DNA of 64,000 bases, taken from Pomacea canaliculata. Its lineage: Eukaryota; Mollusca; Gastropoda; Architaenioglossa; Ampullariidae. Below the pieces are notes generated by a model. That model saw nothing but the letters and a program-made list of their open reading frames with translations. It was not told where the DNA came from and did not search any database. The stretch covers positions 10,403,807-10,467,806 of the forward strand of contig NC_037601.1 of the NCBI RefSeq assembly GCF_003073045.1, in the 5' to 3' direction. Each line of letters begins with the position of its first letter. Within the stretch, counting starts at the first letter, position 1. Below are positions 44,519-56,309 of the stretch, piece after piece. Position numbers and translations under genes: made by a program.

Positions 44519-44617
44519 CTTGTCAAATAAGTGACTGTGGTTTTCGATCTAGAAGACGCTGGTATGCACAAGCCAGTAGTCTGCCTGCCCATTCTCTCGC
44601 TGCTCTTCCATTTCTGA
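44519..44617 (-). CDS. LRSAM1: LRSAM1 exon with two compensating frame changes
   Basis: Between TAG/TCA and AAG/GTTGTG, 99 bp. It starts SEMEEQRENGQADYWLV in the frame of the preceding exon. The next part is in the +1 frame, YQRLLDRKPQSL, and matches human YWLIQYQRLLNQKPLSL. The last codons (DK) return to the original frame, leading into ESHLE. So one base is missing near 44565 and one is extra near 44530. As written, a TAG codon interrupts the exon. Either these are sequencing errors or the gene is decaying. An alternative acceptor four bases further on (CAG/AAA) would give a frame without stops but without homology. Confidence 0.8.
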
Positions 44618-45221
44618 CTACACACAAACACACATAGAAGTAGACATATGTAAATATATTTAAGGGGAATAGGAAATCCAGATGGATAGAAATGAAGGGC
44701 CTTCTAAACTGGATGCATAGCCAAAGCATTAAACTATTAAAGTCTGACTGTACCATGAGTTTTTTTTCACTTCCATTAATGTTTTCAAAATGTTAGTTTT
44801 TACACTGTAAACATCTGCCTAGTGTTAACTGCTGAAGAGTGTTACATCCACATGACAGACAGGATCATGTAAATTTAGAGGTAAATTTTGTCATGACAAC
44901 AATCATCACGATATATCTGTAGAGTTTTTGAGGTACACATGATATCGTCAACAGGATGGCCAAAATGAAAAGTAGCAAACCTGCAAAGAAAACCTTTTCT
45001 TTACATGATTTCTTGCTATTTGCTCAAAATTCTAGCATATTTTAACACAAGAAAGTTGCATTTTTTAAGTGGTAAATTTTTATGCTGGTCACTGGCCTAT
45101 TATGACACTTAATAGTGTGCATTTTCATTAAAGGACAATACGTCATTAATGTTAACCAAGAATTATGCTTGTATACATTGTCTCACAAATAAGTTAAAAA
45201 ATGTATTCTAAGTGCACTAAC

Positions 45222-45317
45222 CAGTCGTTGTTGCAACTCATGCTCTCGAAGGAACTGTTCTTTCAGAAGCTGGGATAACATAGCTGTCAAGGCAATACGC
45301 TTCTCTGCCAGAAGATT
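45222..45317 (-). CDS. LRSAM1: LRSAM1 coiled-coil exon
   Basis: From TAG/AAT to CTG/GTTAGT, exactly 32 codons in phase 0: NLLAEKRIALTAMLSQLLKE, QFLREHELQQRL. It corresponds to human LRSAM1 around [20 protein letters not shown], part of the long coiled coil between the leucine-rich repeats and the SAM domain. Frame intact. It joins the 47167-47322 exon upstream and the 44519-44617 exon downstream without a phase change. Confidence 0.88.
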
Positions 45318-45599
45318 CTATACATGAAGTGTTTAACAAGAACTTTGAAAGGGTACATTAAATTACATGTACTATTTACCATAAAGTTGCACCAGTACAA
45401 ACATCTCCAGAAAATAAATTTGATAAAACTTTCCTAAGCATTTTTATTGTAGATATTATGTGGGAAAAGTAAAAAGGAAGGCTAACCCACTGTCACCTGT
45501 ACCTATTGTCCTTATTCAAATATGGCAATTCATTTTGAGGGATTTTTTCCATGACGACTTATCCAGTAAAGTGTGTGTGTCATCAGCAAACATCAGTAT

Positions 45600-45672
45600 A
45601 GATAATAATAATATGTCGATTTGTATAGCACTTTTTCCCATTAACAGGTGGGCTCAGAGCGCTTTACTGAAA
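45600..45672 (-). repeat. LINE/SINE 3' tail
   Basis: ATAATAATAAT then TTTGTATAGCACTTTTTCCC and GGGCTCAGAGCGCTTTAC. Read on minus this is a gcgctttgag...gctatacaaat...(ATT)n tail. The same layout occurs at 61905-61965. Confidence 0.6.
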
Positions 45673-46144
45673 AGAAAAACACACAAAGATGATAAGAATG
45701 GATGCTGGTCTCAAAAACAGTTATAGAATCACTGTATATTTGTGACCTTCGCCTATCACAGATCATGGTGAACAGTTTTTGAATAGCTGAAAAACTGTAT
45801 GTAGGTGAAAATGTAAAACTTTAATTTTTCAAAATGACTATTTTCTTTCTTAAGACACCATAGTAAAGGCAAAGCAACTCAAAACAAATGATGGATCATT
45901 CCATTCAGAGTTCTGAGCTGCAAAAGAATAGTTTACTTACACCTTAAACACAGGTCCAGATCAGTTCATGAAGGCTGCCATGTTTCTGGACTTTTTTATG
46001 AAGGGAAACTGACTAATTCATGACTCTGTATACACCATTTGGGCATGGACAAGAAAAGTGTTGAGTGATGCTGGGGACTGTTAGCAGTCTGACCCACTGG
46101 TCAGCAGGATACTGATTTTTATCTTGTACTCTGTGGGAAGGCAC

Positions 46145-46480
46145 ATGCAACAGGAGCAGATAACCTAGTGGTTAGAGTAATCTGAACTTGAAGGTACACA
46201 TGCCTGCTGGTTTGATACCTGTAAATGCACCATATATTTCCAAGGCGACCCAACTAGGCAATAGGTACCGGACTGTAGACTGGCTGGGGAAGGTAAGACT
46301 GTGAGGAAGAAAAGATGGGAACTGCTGGTCCTAATGGTTTAGCTGTTAGTAAAAACTGTTTTTCATAAAAACCTCAATAATTCTCCCCAGGTTTCACGTA
46401 AACCCTGTCACACAAGGCGAAGTCTCCCAGAAGAAGGGAGAAGAAGGTCTCTCTCACCTCACTCTCCTTGCTGAGTTTTC
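46145..46480 (+). mobile_element. tRNA-derived SINE (probable)
   Basis: ACCTAGTGGTTAGAGTA matches a pol III A-box, and GGTTTGATACC about 45 bases later matches a B-box (GGTTCGATTCC type), the spacing of a tRNA-like head. The body follows (AGGCGACCCAACTAGGCAAT, CTGGGGAAGGTAAG). The 3' border is uncertain. It lies in an LRSAM1 intron, opposite to the gene. Confidence 0.6.
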
Positions 46481-47166
46481 CAAGACTGATTTTTTTTTTG
46501 TGTGTAGCCATAGTTAAAATATTTATGATTCATTCCTTATGCTTCCCACCAACTAAAGAGTCCAACAAGTATCTAGGGTATTTCCAGCAGGGTTGCACCA
46601 GGGCTACAGAAGAAATATACTGACCTTCAGAGATTGTGACAGATTGACGCTGATCGCAGCCTTCTAGCAAAACTAGGGCATTGACCAGTCATGACCAGCC
46701 AATAAGGGGCACACCAACTTTCTGCTTATAAGAAATCCAGGCTGAAGAGGTATGTTGGTATGATAGGCTGTAACCCACCAGGGACCTCAGCCTCCAAGAT
46801 CCTATCATTCTCTGATATGAGTCACCCTGCACAGCAAACACAGGCAGCCTAAAGGAGGCATGATGGGAACAAGAAGCTAGGAAAAAGATAGGAAAGATAA
46901 AAAAAGTTGGGGGAAAAGTTTGTCAGAAAATATTGATAAAAAAAGCCTGTAAGAGAGAAAAAGGAATAGTAGAAGAGAAAGGGGCTGGCCAGCTGTATCT
47001 CTCTGGCTGGGTGAACCCAGATTCACAGGGGCTGGCATTTATGGAGTACCTCAGCATAATGAAAATACACTTTATGTACTAAAGCTATATTGAATTTAAA
47101 TACATATTATGATATACACATTATATTGGTCATTACACATAATTAATGAACACAAAATATACAAAC

Positions 47167-47322
47167 TTTTTCAGTTTCCAACCGCATTGACTTTCTGTCA
47201 ATCTCCACCACTGTAAGCTGTGCAAGTTCTGCTTCAATGAGCACTATCTGATTACTAATACGGGAATGCTTAGCATCTCTGGCCATCTGGAGTGCTTGGA
47301 ATGCTTGCTTCTGCAATTTCTC
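47167..47322 (-). CDS. LRSAM1: LRSAM1 coiled-coil exon
   Basis: From TTTCAG/GAG to AAA/GTTTGT, 52 codons in phase 0. It reads EKLQKQAFQALQMARDAKHS, RISNQIVLIEAELAQLTVVE, IDRKSMRLETEK. Human LRSAM1 has [20 protein letters not shown] and [20 protein letters not shown] at the same position, so the match is nearly end to end. This is the most secure exon of the gene in the window. No frame damage. Confidence 0.92.
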
Positions 47323-48159
47323 CTGAAATGTGATTACGATAATTAAAATGATATTTGTTACTCAACCTTGCTAGCAAAAGGTTTACATATAATCTCTGTA
47401 CATTCATGGCGACACAATGGCCAAAGTGCTTGTCACTGTGATAATGAAAATCAGGTGTCATGAGTTTTAATCTTAGCTTTGACAGATCTATCTCTGAATG
47501 TGACACATGTTCACAGGGCTGATAATTTCTCTGGGTATTCCAGTTTCCACTATTCGTTCTTTGAGTCTGTCACTATGTGCATGTGTGTTAAGGTGATTTA
47601 AAGATGTGGGCTCATATGCCAGCGTGACCATAAAGCACTTTGAAACAAACTCTGATGGTGAGAAAAGGGGTTTTATAAACGAAAAGCATTCTTACACTCT
47701 TAAAGGTTCAGTGGAGCTCATTCCCTCTCATATACCAATCAAACTAATACCTACTGTCTAATATTATCCAATACATGCTATCTAAATCAGTTAAAAAATG
47801 TAATATTCATAGATACAACCTGTTGTGTAACAAACTTTCACCTGGTCACTGCAAAATTGCTTTATAAAACCTTCTAATAAAGCCATTGTTTTCATGCACA
47901 CCATGAGCAGGCTATATCACAGTAAGAGCTACACACTGGAAAGTTAAAATAATAAAATATTCAGATGATATCCTTCTAACTACTTAAGAATTAGAACTCA
48001 GAAAAAAAGGAAGATAATATGAAAGGGTTCAATAGTGAGTTAAAAATGTGCAGATATCTTCAAAAAGAGATGAAGGCAGGGGATGACAGGATGGAGAAGA
48101 TGAGGAGAGGTGTAACTTGTCCATGTCCATTCCCTACTCTCCAATTTGAGGTAGAGACA

Positions 48160-48310
48160 GCCGAAGAAGTGTTTATCAAATCAAAAATCAAATCAAAATC
48201 AAAACAGACTTTATTGTCTGCCCAGGAGGACAGAAATTTGTCTTTGCTCACATACACATACAGACATTTAACACACAGTTAGGAGTAAAAGTGAGGAGTA
48301 AAATAGTGTT
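48160..48310 (-). mobile_element. L2-type LINE 3' end
   Basis: On minus: GTGTATGTGAGCAAAGACAA, TTTCTGTCCTCCTGGGCAGA, CAATAAAGTCTGTTTTGATT, then a (GATTT)n-like tail. A second copy lies at 56815-56900. AATAAA and the tail define the LINE 3' terminus. It could be the detached 3' end of the minus-strand LINE at 49845-51975. Confidence 0.75.
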
Positions 48311-48334
48311 GATTGCACCAGTCCATCAAGGCAG

Positions 48335-48430
48335 TGTATGTTTATCCTAACAACAAACCTTGGGTGACCAAGGGCCTAAAAGCACTGCTGAACAAAAAGA
48401 AACATTTGTTCATCACGGGCAGAAGCCCAC
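48335..48430 (+). pseudogene. LINE fragment in opposite orientation
   Basis: Reads VYPNNKPWVTKGLKALLNKK, the conserved segment just before the RT domain. The minus-strand LINE at 51770-51830 has SYPNNKPWLGKGLKHCLNEK. So a plus-strand fragment of the same family stands head-to-head with the minus-strand 3' end at 48160-48310. Confidence 0.7.
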
Positions 48431-48439
48431 GACAGAAGA

Positions 48440-49740
48440 TTAGTACATAGAGAGGACCATGATGCTATCCGTTGGGTGGGCAGAGGCTCTACGAGCATAC
48501 TAGTTAGTCCGCTTTCAGTAGTTTGCCGGTGGACCAACGAGTGTCGACGAGATTGAAACAGAGGTCGAGTTAGCTCTCGCCATAAACCCGATGTGTCAGA
48601 ATGCGGCTCGTGGTTACATCTTGAGCTCGCTGGAGGGACCTGCCAGACGTCGAGTGTTGATGCTTCCGCATGACGCAAGAGATACGCCGAGAAAGATCTT
48701 GGGTGTCCTAGTGGAGGCGTACGGCGAACGGAAAGAAAAAATAAAAATCAGTGCCACAGCAACGTGATGAGGTGGTCGACGAATACGCCGCGAAGCTCCA
48801 GAATTTAAGCAGGCGAGGTAGAAGGCGGCGCAGAGCGTCGAAGTGGCGGCGATTGACACCATCTCGGAGGACTGCAGCCCGACCGGTCAGGGAAAGTGAC
48901 TGCCCTCGTCGTCCGTAACAGGATGACAGGGAAATAAAGTGTAGCTGGCCTGACTGGAAAGTGTCCGACGGCGGAGGTTGTCATTTATGGCAGTTGAGTG
49001 ATGGCGTTGCTCGACACCGGCAGTGAGGTAACGACGGTCACTGACGAGTGGGCACGAGGGCACATACAGGACTTACAGCTAAAACAAACTCAGGAGTGGC
49101 GGTGGTGGACATGTTTACGGCCAGCGTCTGAGGACGTTCCTATCCTGGTGGTCAAGGACCTGGTCGATGTGGTCACAAGTGAGCGCAGGAGGCGCGTGTC
49201 GCTTCTACTAGGGAAGAACGTCCTTGATCAGATAATGGACTCAACCGCAGATGTGGCGCAGGCAGTACAGGCAGCCGTGCATGAAGCTCATCTTGAGAAG
49301 ACATTGTCAACAAAAGAACTGGCTAGGGCCGCTGGCAACACGCCCGTTCCAGGATGCCAATGGGTCTGACGTCCACACCAGCCACTTTCCAGAGGTTAAT
49401 GCAGGCCACCATGCCGAACTTTTTAATTTCAGTCCTTCTTGTGTACCTAGACGATCATTTGGTATACTCCAAGATAAAGGACATTCAACTGCGGGAGGCG
49501 CCATACCTTCAGGATGACGACAGTGAAGAGGAAACGCCAGGGTGGTATGCTACTCTTCCAAACCATCACCACAGAACTCTTGTGACAATGCCTGTGGTGC
49601 CAGAAGTAACAGTGTCTGTGGTGTCAGATGACAGTACCAGAAATGACAGTCCCTATCGTGTCCGAACCGCGCAGATCGCAGCGACTTACCGCGAGACAGG
49701 CAACAAACTCGCACAAAGTGTAGGATGAAACAGTTCGTGC
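48440..49740 (+). mobile_element. Second Ty3/gypsy fossil, strongly decayed
   Basis: Pieces of a gag-like region, an aspartic protease region and a short reverse transcriptase segment occur in order on plus. No LTRs, RNase H or integrase are seen. The parts are short and lie close together, with many breaks and large losses, so it looks older than the gypsy fossil at 22530. It lies inside LINE debris in an LRSAM1 intron. Confidence 0.75.
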
Positions 49741-49844
49741 AACGCTATGCCATGGCAATATGAATACCATGGATATATTTTTTAGTTGCGGTGATCGGTG
49801 ACACCGTAGATGACACGTACGCATTGATCAGTTGTTTATTTTGC

Positions 49845-51975
49845 TAATTGTTCATTTTTCTTCAACTTTACCGCGGCTGCGTCCAGAAAATGTCATTGAC
49901 AAGAATGACACACGAGGTGATGGCTGACAATAGATGTCAGCACTCACTCTTCTTCGGTCTCTGTTTGATTCCTCCTGAGTCCTTGTGCCTTTATTTAGGA
50001 TGGTGATGGCTGCTGGCACGAAGGACCTCTGGTAGGCAGCTTTCCTTGTGCGTGGTACCTTATAGCGCCTGCCTGAGGGCAACAGCTGGAAGCTAGTGTG
50101 GAGAGGGTGTTTCAGGTCCGAAATGATGTTATGTGCCATCCTTCTGACTGCATGAAGGTACAAGTCAGAAAGTGGCAGCTGTGCTTGACCAATAATTTTA
50201 TTTGCCTGGTGGATGATTCTGGCCAGCCTTGCCTTGTCTTTGACTAGTAGATGACCATACCAGGCAGCGATGTTGAATGAGAGGATGCTCTCAACAAGAG
50301 ACCTGTACACAGTCTCCAGCACCCCAGAGCTGACGTCGAAGCTGCGAAGTCTCCTCAGAAGGTACAGCCGTTGCTGGGCCTTTTTGTACACTTGGTTCAC
50401 GTGATCACTAAATGAGAGCTTTCCGTCGATCACTGTACCAAGGTACCTAAACACAGCAGCCCTCTGCACCTGCTGTCCCTTGATTTGGAGTGGTGGGGAG
50501 AGAGGGGTTGTGCCATCTCTTCCTTCGTAGGCTCTTCCAAAGGCCATCTCCTCCGTTTTGTCAACGTTCAGATCCAGAAAGCTGCGGTCAAACCACTCCT
50601 CCAGCTCCCCCACACAGGCCAGGTACTGTGACAGGGACTGCTCGTCTTTCAGGCAGCCACAAGGGCCATGTCATCTGCATATTTAACAAGTTTGAGAATA
50701 GCACTGTTAATACTAATCCCATTTGTATATACAGAGAACAGGATGGGGGAAAGCACACATCCCTGAGGGGTACCCGTGTTGAGGATCTGCTCATCTGACA
50801 GAATCATTCCATCCACTGACAAATAAACTCCGTCAGACGAGCTGCTGGACCCTATAGTACCTGTCGGTGGAACTCTGAAACCCACCCTCTGTGGTCGGTC
50901 CTTCAGGAATGATCTGATCCATAGAACTAGGCCAGTGTTGACATCCAGGTCTAGTAGGCGCTGTACAAGAAGGTGTGGCTGGACCGTGTTGAAGGCGCTG
51001 GAAAAGTCCATGAACAGGACCCGAACATAGGTGCCAGAAGTGTCCAAGTGTTGTAGGATAGTATTTAAAAGCGTGAGAGTTGCATCAGACACCCCCCTGC
51101 GTGGCTTGTAGGCAAACTGCAAAGGATCCAGGCGATCAGCCATGGTGGGGATTAACAATCTTCCCACAACTCTCTCCAAACATTTGGCCACAACAGACGT
51201 GAGAGCCACAGTCGAAAGTCTTTCAAGTTGGTAGCATGAGGCTTCTTTGGCACTGGTATTATTGTGGATGTTCTCCACACGCGGGGGACACTATGAGAGT
51301 CAAGGGAGAGCTGAAAAAGTCTGGTAAAAACACCACTCAGCTGACTAGCACACTCTTTGAGTACTTTGCCTCTCACGTGGTCAGGTCCAGGGGCTTTACG
51401 TGGGTTCACATGAGAGAGAATTCTGACAACATCTCCCTCACAGATGGTGACAGTGGCTGCCGACAGTGAAGAACAGATATTTTCTGCTTCATTGCTGAAG
51501 TCTCTCATATCAAACCGCGCGTAGAAAGTGTTGAGCTCATTAACAAATGACACTGGGTCATCACACTTTACTCTTTGTGTCTTGCGTTCTCTACCCATCA
51601 TGGTGTCCAGGCCCTTCCAAGCATCTCTTGCGTTGCCCTCAATCAATTGCTTTTCTACCTTCTTTCTGTATTCCACTCTAGCCGTTCTTGCCTTTGCCCT
51701 GAACTCCTTCTCCTTTTCTTTCACTTTCTGTTTGTCTCCTTGCATAAAAGCTATCTTCTTTTCATTGAGACAGTGCTTCAGTCCTTTACCTAGCCATGGT
51801 TTGTTATTTGGATAGCTGCAGATCTGCTTGGTAGGGATGACAGACTCTTCACAGAAGGTGATGTAAGAGGTGATTGTGTCTGCCAGACAGTCCAGGTCGT
51901 CTCCACAGGTAGTGAAGAACAGATTATGAGGTGTGGATTTTGCTGGAGATGACAGTAGTGGCATAATAGTGGAAT
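49845..51975 (-). mobile_element. CR1/L2-clade LINE, 5' truncated
   Basis: The reverse transcriptase is largely readable. On minus: SYPNNKPWLGKGLKHCLNEK, NPRKAPGPDHVRGKVLKECA, SQLSGVFTRLFQLSLDSHSV, VALTSVVAKCLERVV, LFMDFSSAFNTVQPHLLVQR, GTPQGCVLSPILFSVYTNGI and the active site KYADDMALV. The C-terminal region (VDKTEEMAFG, FRYLGTVIDGKLSFSDHV, SILSFNIAAWYGHL, LPSGRRYKVPRTRKAAY) follows. The order and wording match L2/Rex1-like LINEs common in fish and molluscs. The endonuclease is missing. About three frame changes. The usual short-repeat tail is not directly at its 3' end. Confidence 0.85.
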
Positions 51976-51984
51976 AAAGGTCTC

Positions 51985-52540
51985 AAGGGAGACCCCACAT
52001 CATCTGTTTGAACAGAGATAGAGGCTGATGGTCATTTTGCAATGTCTGCCAAGTAGGAGGAGCTTGGTAAGGAAGTCATTCTATAAGAGCCCCCTACTAT
52101 GCAACAGCAAGCATTGGTATAAGAGATGCCAGATTCTGTGCATATGCATTAGATGGGTTCTTCTTTCTATTTAATTTAGAACAGTCCTTTGAAAATGCAA
52201 AGTGGGAACTAAAAGAGAAATCACCTGAAGTATGGCCAGTCTCACTGCAGATACCCAACCTGAATAAAGTCTCATATTTTGGGAAAAAAACAGAAAGTAA
52301 GAAAAAAAAGGCAGATTTCCCATCTCTCTTGAAGTGGGCTCTCTAGACTGCTGTAACGCCTTGGGATGACAGTTCTGACTTAATGCTGAGCTCAGCAAGG
52401 TCAGGATACTGAATGATGCCCCTAGAAGAGTTGAGGGATACAGATACCCATCAGTTTTTAGACTCTTCTTCTTGGTCCTATTTGCCCCCAGTGGAGCATA
52501 GGGCTGCAAAATGGAGCATAGGGCCGTAGTTTTTAGACTC
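51985..52540 (-). mobile_element. I-type LINE ORF1 fragment
   Basis: Collinear at the DNA level with 56540-56800 and 61430-61570: GACCC-CATC-TCxGTTTGAACAGAGATAGA-GCTGA-GGTCATTTTGC, later ATTCTGTGxxTATGCATT and GAACAGTCCTTT. The zinc-knuckle part is degenerate here. No open frame survives in full. Confidence 0.6.
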
Positions 52541-52544
52541 ATTC

Positions 52545-54930
52545 GTCTATTATGCAGTGTTGATGTAGTTGCATTCAAAGCACAACCGCAAATGGCCCTG
52601 CTTCAGCCAACCTTTGCTGTGCAACTTGACTGTGTTTTACGTAGAGTTGTTGATGACCATGCCCCAGTGTTTCGAAGTCTGATGCGCCAGTTCAAATATA
52701 CACCTTGGTATTCATAGGTCCGTATTGAGCTCTGTGACCTGAATCATACTTGCCGGCGAGTTGAGCATGTTTGACGAAAGACTGGACTTGACATCCCCAA
52801 AGAGATTTATAATGCCACCAATCAAAGCATTGCAAAATGTGTCAACAAGGCCAAGACAACATATCTTCAGGCCCTAATAAATAATTGCATCTTCTCCAGA
52901 ACATTTTTTGACATATGCAAACGAATGATTGGAATTAGCAAGAACTATGCCGCTGCCCACTGCCTATCCTGTGACTATTTTGTTAACAAGATTTTGGACA
53001 TTCGATCATCCTTAGACTCACTATAAGTGCCTGCCAGCCAGCGGCGGTGTTTGGGGGTGGCAAATGGGGCGGCCGCCCCAGGCCCCGCTCTCGAAGGGGC
53101 CTCGCGCTTCAGCCCCGAGGTTATCTTTATTAGTTTGTCAACTTTAAATATATTGTGTGTTAAATGCAAAAATGCTGAGAGGGGCTCTTTAAATTAGACT
53201 TCTTCAAAGTCAAATTCACCTAACTGTATACAAATCAGTGCTTCCGGCATCATATCAATAGGGTCTGGGATATTGATACACGTACTCCATTACCCCGGCC
53301 CCGCGCGGATGGTCGGCCCCAGGCCCCGCGTATTCCTAACGCCGCCTCTGCTGCCAGCCTCTCCTGTGATATTCTTCTTGGATGTTCTGACCAAACTTCG
53401 GCCAGTTTCTAACTTTTCTTTTCTCTCAAAGATCATAGAGAAAGTAGTTTTGACACAGCTCTAGGCCTACTTACAAGGTCATCAGCTCATCCCCAATGCT
53501 CAGTCAGCATATAGACTTTTTCACAGTACTGAAACTACCTTAATTAAGTGACCACTGACATATTATCTGCCCTCGACAGTGGTGATGTTTCTGCTTTAAC
53601 TCTACTGGACCTGTCTACTGCATTCGACACCATCGACCACTGTGTGAACACTAACGTGGTTCAACTCCTTTCTCACTGATGGGACACAGATTGTGTTTGT
53701 CAAATATCTCATCCTGCTCCACTTTCTTGTGGCGTCCCTCAAGGCTCAGTACTCGGCCCAGTTCTGTTTATTCTGTATATGAAGCCACTTTCATCTTGTA
53801 TCAAGTCTGACAACATTTCTCATCAATTATATGCTGATGATACTGCTCCACTCCACCGGCTGAATCTCACTCTGCTACCAGCACCATAGAAGTCTGTATT
53901 AATGAAGTCAAAGACTGGATGGTGTCAAACTTACACTCAATGATGATAAAATGGAAGCCCTCCTATGTTCGAGAAGAAGAAATCTACTTCACTTATTTGT
54001 CCACCAAGTTGCATCAAGGCGGATGAAACCAACATCACCTTTGCATCCTCCATCAGGAATCTGGGATTCATTGTCAGTGCAGACATGACTCTTGCTAAAC
54101 AAGTTACAACTGTCTGTCAGTCTGCCTATTATGAACTATGCAAGATTCAGTGCCATCCATCACATTCTGTCTATGCGCGCTACAAACACTCTTGTCTGTG
54201 CCTTTGTTTTATCCAGACTTGATTACTGCAACTCCTTGATTGCTGGCTGCCCTGAATACCTTCTTCACAAACTCCAGAAAGTACAGAACTCTGCTGCATG
54301 TCTGGTGCTTAGAGCTAGGAATTGGGACCACGCCACCCATCAGTTCTCGCATCCAGTACAAACTGTCCGTGCTGTGTTTTAATTTCTTTGCTGGCACCTG
54401 CCCTGATTATTTCTCTTAACTCCTTTTCCCTTATGTCTCAGCTAGACAACTCCGCTCCTTGTCTGATGATCATCTCCTTACTCTTCCTTTCACCAAAACA
54501 ACAACATATGGCCACAGGCTTGTTAGTTATTGTGCAGTGAAACAATAGAACTCTCTTCCTTTCCATATCCCCACCTACCCACTATTGAATCCTTTTTATG
54601 TGCATTGAAAATGCACCTCTTTCGTAAACATTACTCCTAACAACCTTTCCCATAATGCCAGTCCTTTTTCACACCCTTCCTTTTGCAATACCATGTTACT
54701 CTCAGCTCTTGTTCTTGTTATTTGGTTCCTCTTTTGTTTTCTGTATTTGATTTTATTCTTCGTTTAGTATGGTTGTTTATTCTTTTATCGTTCATATGTT
54801 ATTTGTTTGTTTTCCTGTCCCTTGTATGCTGTCCATGTTTTGTTCTTGTTCTTAAGCGCTAAGAGCATGCTCCTTAGGAGTGCGAGCATGTGCTTTACAA
54901 ATTTTGCATTTATTTATATATTTATACTGA
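52545..54930 (+). mobile_element. L2-type LINE, decayed, with its 3' end
   Basis: Protein pieces in several frames on plus: VDDHAPVFRSLMRQFKYTPW, KTGLDIPKEIYNATNQSIAK, NFSFLSKIIEKVVLTQL, LNDDKMEALLC, ATNTLVCAFVLSRLDYCNSL and a C-terminus of the MHLFRKHY type. The 3' untranslated region ends CCTTAGGAGTGCGAGCATGT, GCTTTACAAATTTTGCATTT and an ATTT-type tail. This is the L2 clade; both the pre-RT and thumb regions are recognisable. At least eight frame changes or stops. A hAT MITE has inserted at 53039. Confidence 0.8.
53039..53350. mobile_element. hAT MITE inside the L2 LINE
   Basis: The ends are CAGCGGCGGTGTTTGGG and the inverse-type TCCTAACGCCGCCTCTG. Perfect 8-bp copies CTGCCAGC flank it at 53031-53038 and 53351-53358. 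GGGGCGGCCGCCCCAGGCCC near the left and CGGCCCCAGGCCCCGCG near the right are subterminal GC blocks. 312 bp, noncoding. Confidence 0.92.
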
Positions 54931-55549
54931 GACTTTAATGGGACGATGTATAAACTGTTTGCATGCCATCTATGAAGGGCTTCAAAGGCTATCTGGGTTC
55001 CACACTGGACTAAACTTGTCAAGTGTGAAGATGTTTAACAGAAAAAAAACTTGCTTTTAAGACCTTTATCTTTCTCAAAAGAGGAGAGGGACAAGAGCTA
55101 CTTGGCTGGTTCTGTACTCTTTACTACAGGAAAACATGTCAGGCTCCCTCAAAAGACTTCAGCATACTCTTCCCACATCTCCTTTTTCCAAATCATCCTG
55201 TGTTTTCCCATGTTTCTTTAAACTGAGACTTTTGCACGGGTCATAAGGATGACCAAGTGAAAGTGAAAATGACACCCCCCTTACCCTCTAAAATTTTAAA
55301 AGAATTATTTAAAGATTTAAATAAATGAACTTGAATTTACAGGTGTCTAAGTCATGGTTCATGGAATGAAAGCTGGTTAATCACCCTACTATACTTTTAG
55401 TTACAATCTGATTCTGGTGGATTTTAGTGAGTCTTAATAAGGAGGTTTTATTGTACAAGGAAATCTACATGACAAAGTGGAAATCTATAAGACAATGGCA
55501 TTAGTCATAGGCCGTGGGAGTGGTGTCCTGATTAAAAAAGGTCACTGAC
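54931..55549. other. LRSAM1 intron, nothing specific
   Basis: Intronic DNA between the L2 LINE and the LRSAM1 exon at 55550-55640. No further exon or element end recognised. Confidence 0.4.
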
Positions 55550-55640
55550 CTGTTCTTCCAGAGTACGCATAGCAGTCCGCTGTCCTATCTCTCTGTGGTA
55601 TAACATGCTTTCTACCTGCCCATTTTCTGCAACTTTCTCC
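55550..55640 (-). CDS. LRSAM1: LRSAM1 coiled-coil exon
   Basis: From GTCAG/GGAG to CAG/GTCAGT, 91 bp. One base completes a split codon, then EKVAENGQVESMLYHREIGQ, RTAMRTLEEQ, ending in phase 0 as the next exon (47167-47322) requires. By position it corresponds to human LRSAM1 before QKAAFEALQ ([20 protein letters not shown]). Similarity is weaker than in the next exon, but the phase and coiled-coil composition fit. The intron to the next exon is over 8 kb and full of mobile elements. Confidence 0.75.
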
Positions 55641-56300
55641 CTGACACACGAACATGCCACACACACATGCCACACACACATATATTTAGCTTATTGCTAA
55701 AAATTGTAAGAAATGCAATGCCAATATCTTAGCAAATGCATATCAAACTTATAAGTCATTGTAATAATTTTAAGCATATAAAGATGCTAGTGAGAAAAAA
55801 GAGCCCGGGATTGTGAATGATATTCTAGATCTCTGCAATCACACTGGGGTCCTGAAACTTCAACAAAACACATAAATATGGACAGCAAAATCAGGAGAAA
55901 GATGAAGAAAGCAAAGGTTTGCTTGAGTTTTACGCCATGCCAACAACTAAGGTTACATTATAGCAAGGGAGAGTGTCACACACACATGTGTGTGTGTACA
56001 GGATGTAGAAGTGATCCCTGCTACAATGGTTGCTGAGTATGGTCCAATTAAAATTAAGATGACTCTAACTCTAGCTCTAACTGAGCTGCTGTCTGGTTGG
56101 GAAAAGGTGTTAGAACCATCATTTCAAAGGAAAAGATCATAAAAACATAGTGCAGGAACTCCTCTCTAGAATCAATTTCTCTAAGGACAGAGGATATAAT
56201 TATCTAGTAGAAAGAGATGCAAAGCAACTGCTGGAAGAAAGGCAGGGAACAATAGGATGGAGAAAATAAAAAGGTGTGTCTCTTGACCACTTCCATTTTC
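55641..56300. other. Intronic DNA with a repeat shared near 60.3 kb
   Basis: CTGTCTGGTTGGGAAAAGGTGTTAGAACCATCATTTCAAAGGAAA near 56090-56135 resembles GGATGACAAAAGGTGTTAAAGCCGTCGTTT near 60273-60303, and both are followed by AACTCTCCTCT-like text. A TG/CA microsatellite lies at about 55978-56000. Confidence 0.4.
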
Positions 56301-56309
56301 TGTTCTAGT

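Noticed and set aside
55978-56000. TG/CA repeats as possible regulatory or CRISPR-like arrays
   Set aside because: Simple microsatellites; no spacer-repeat structure and the genome is eukaryotic.
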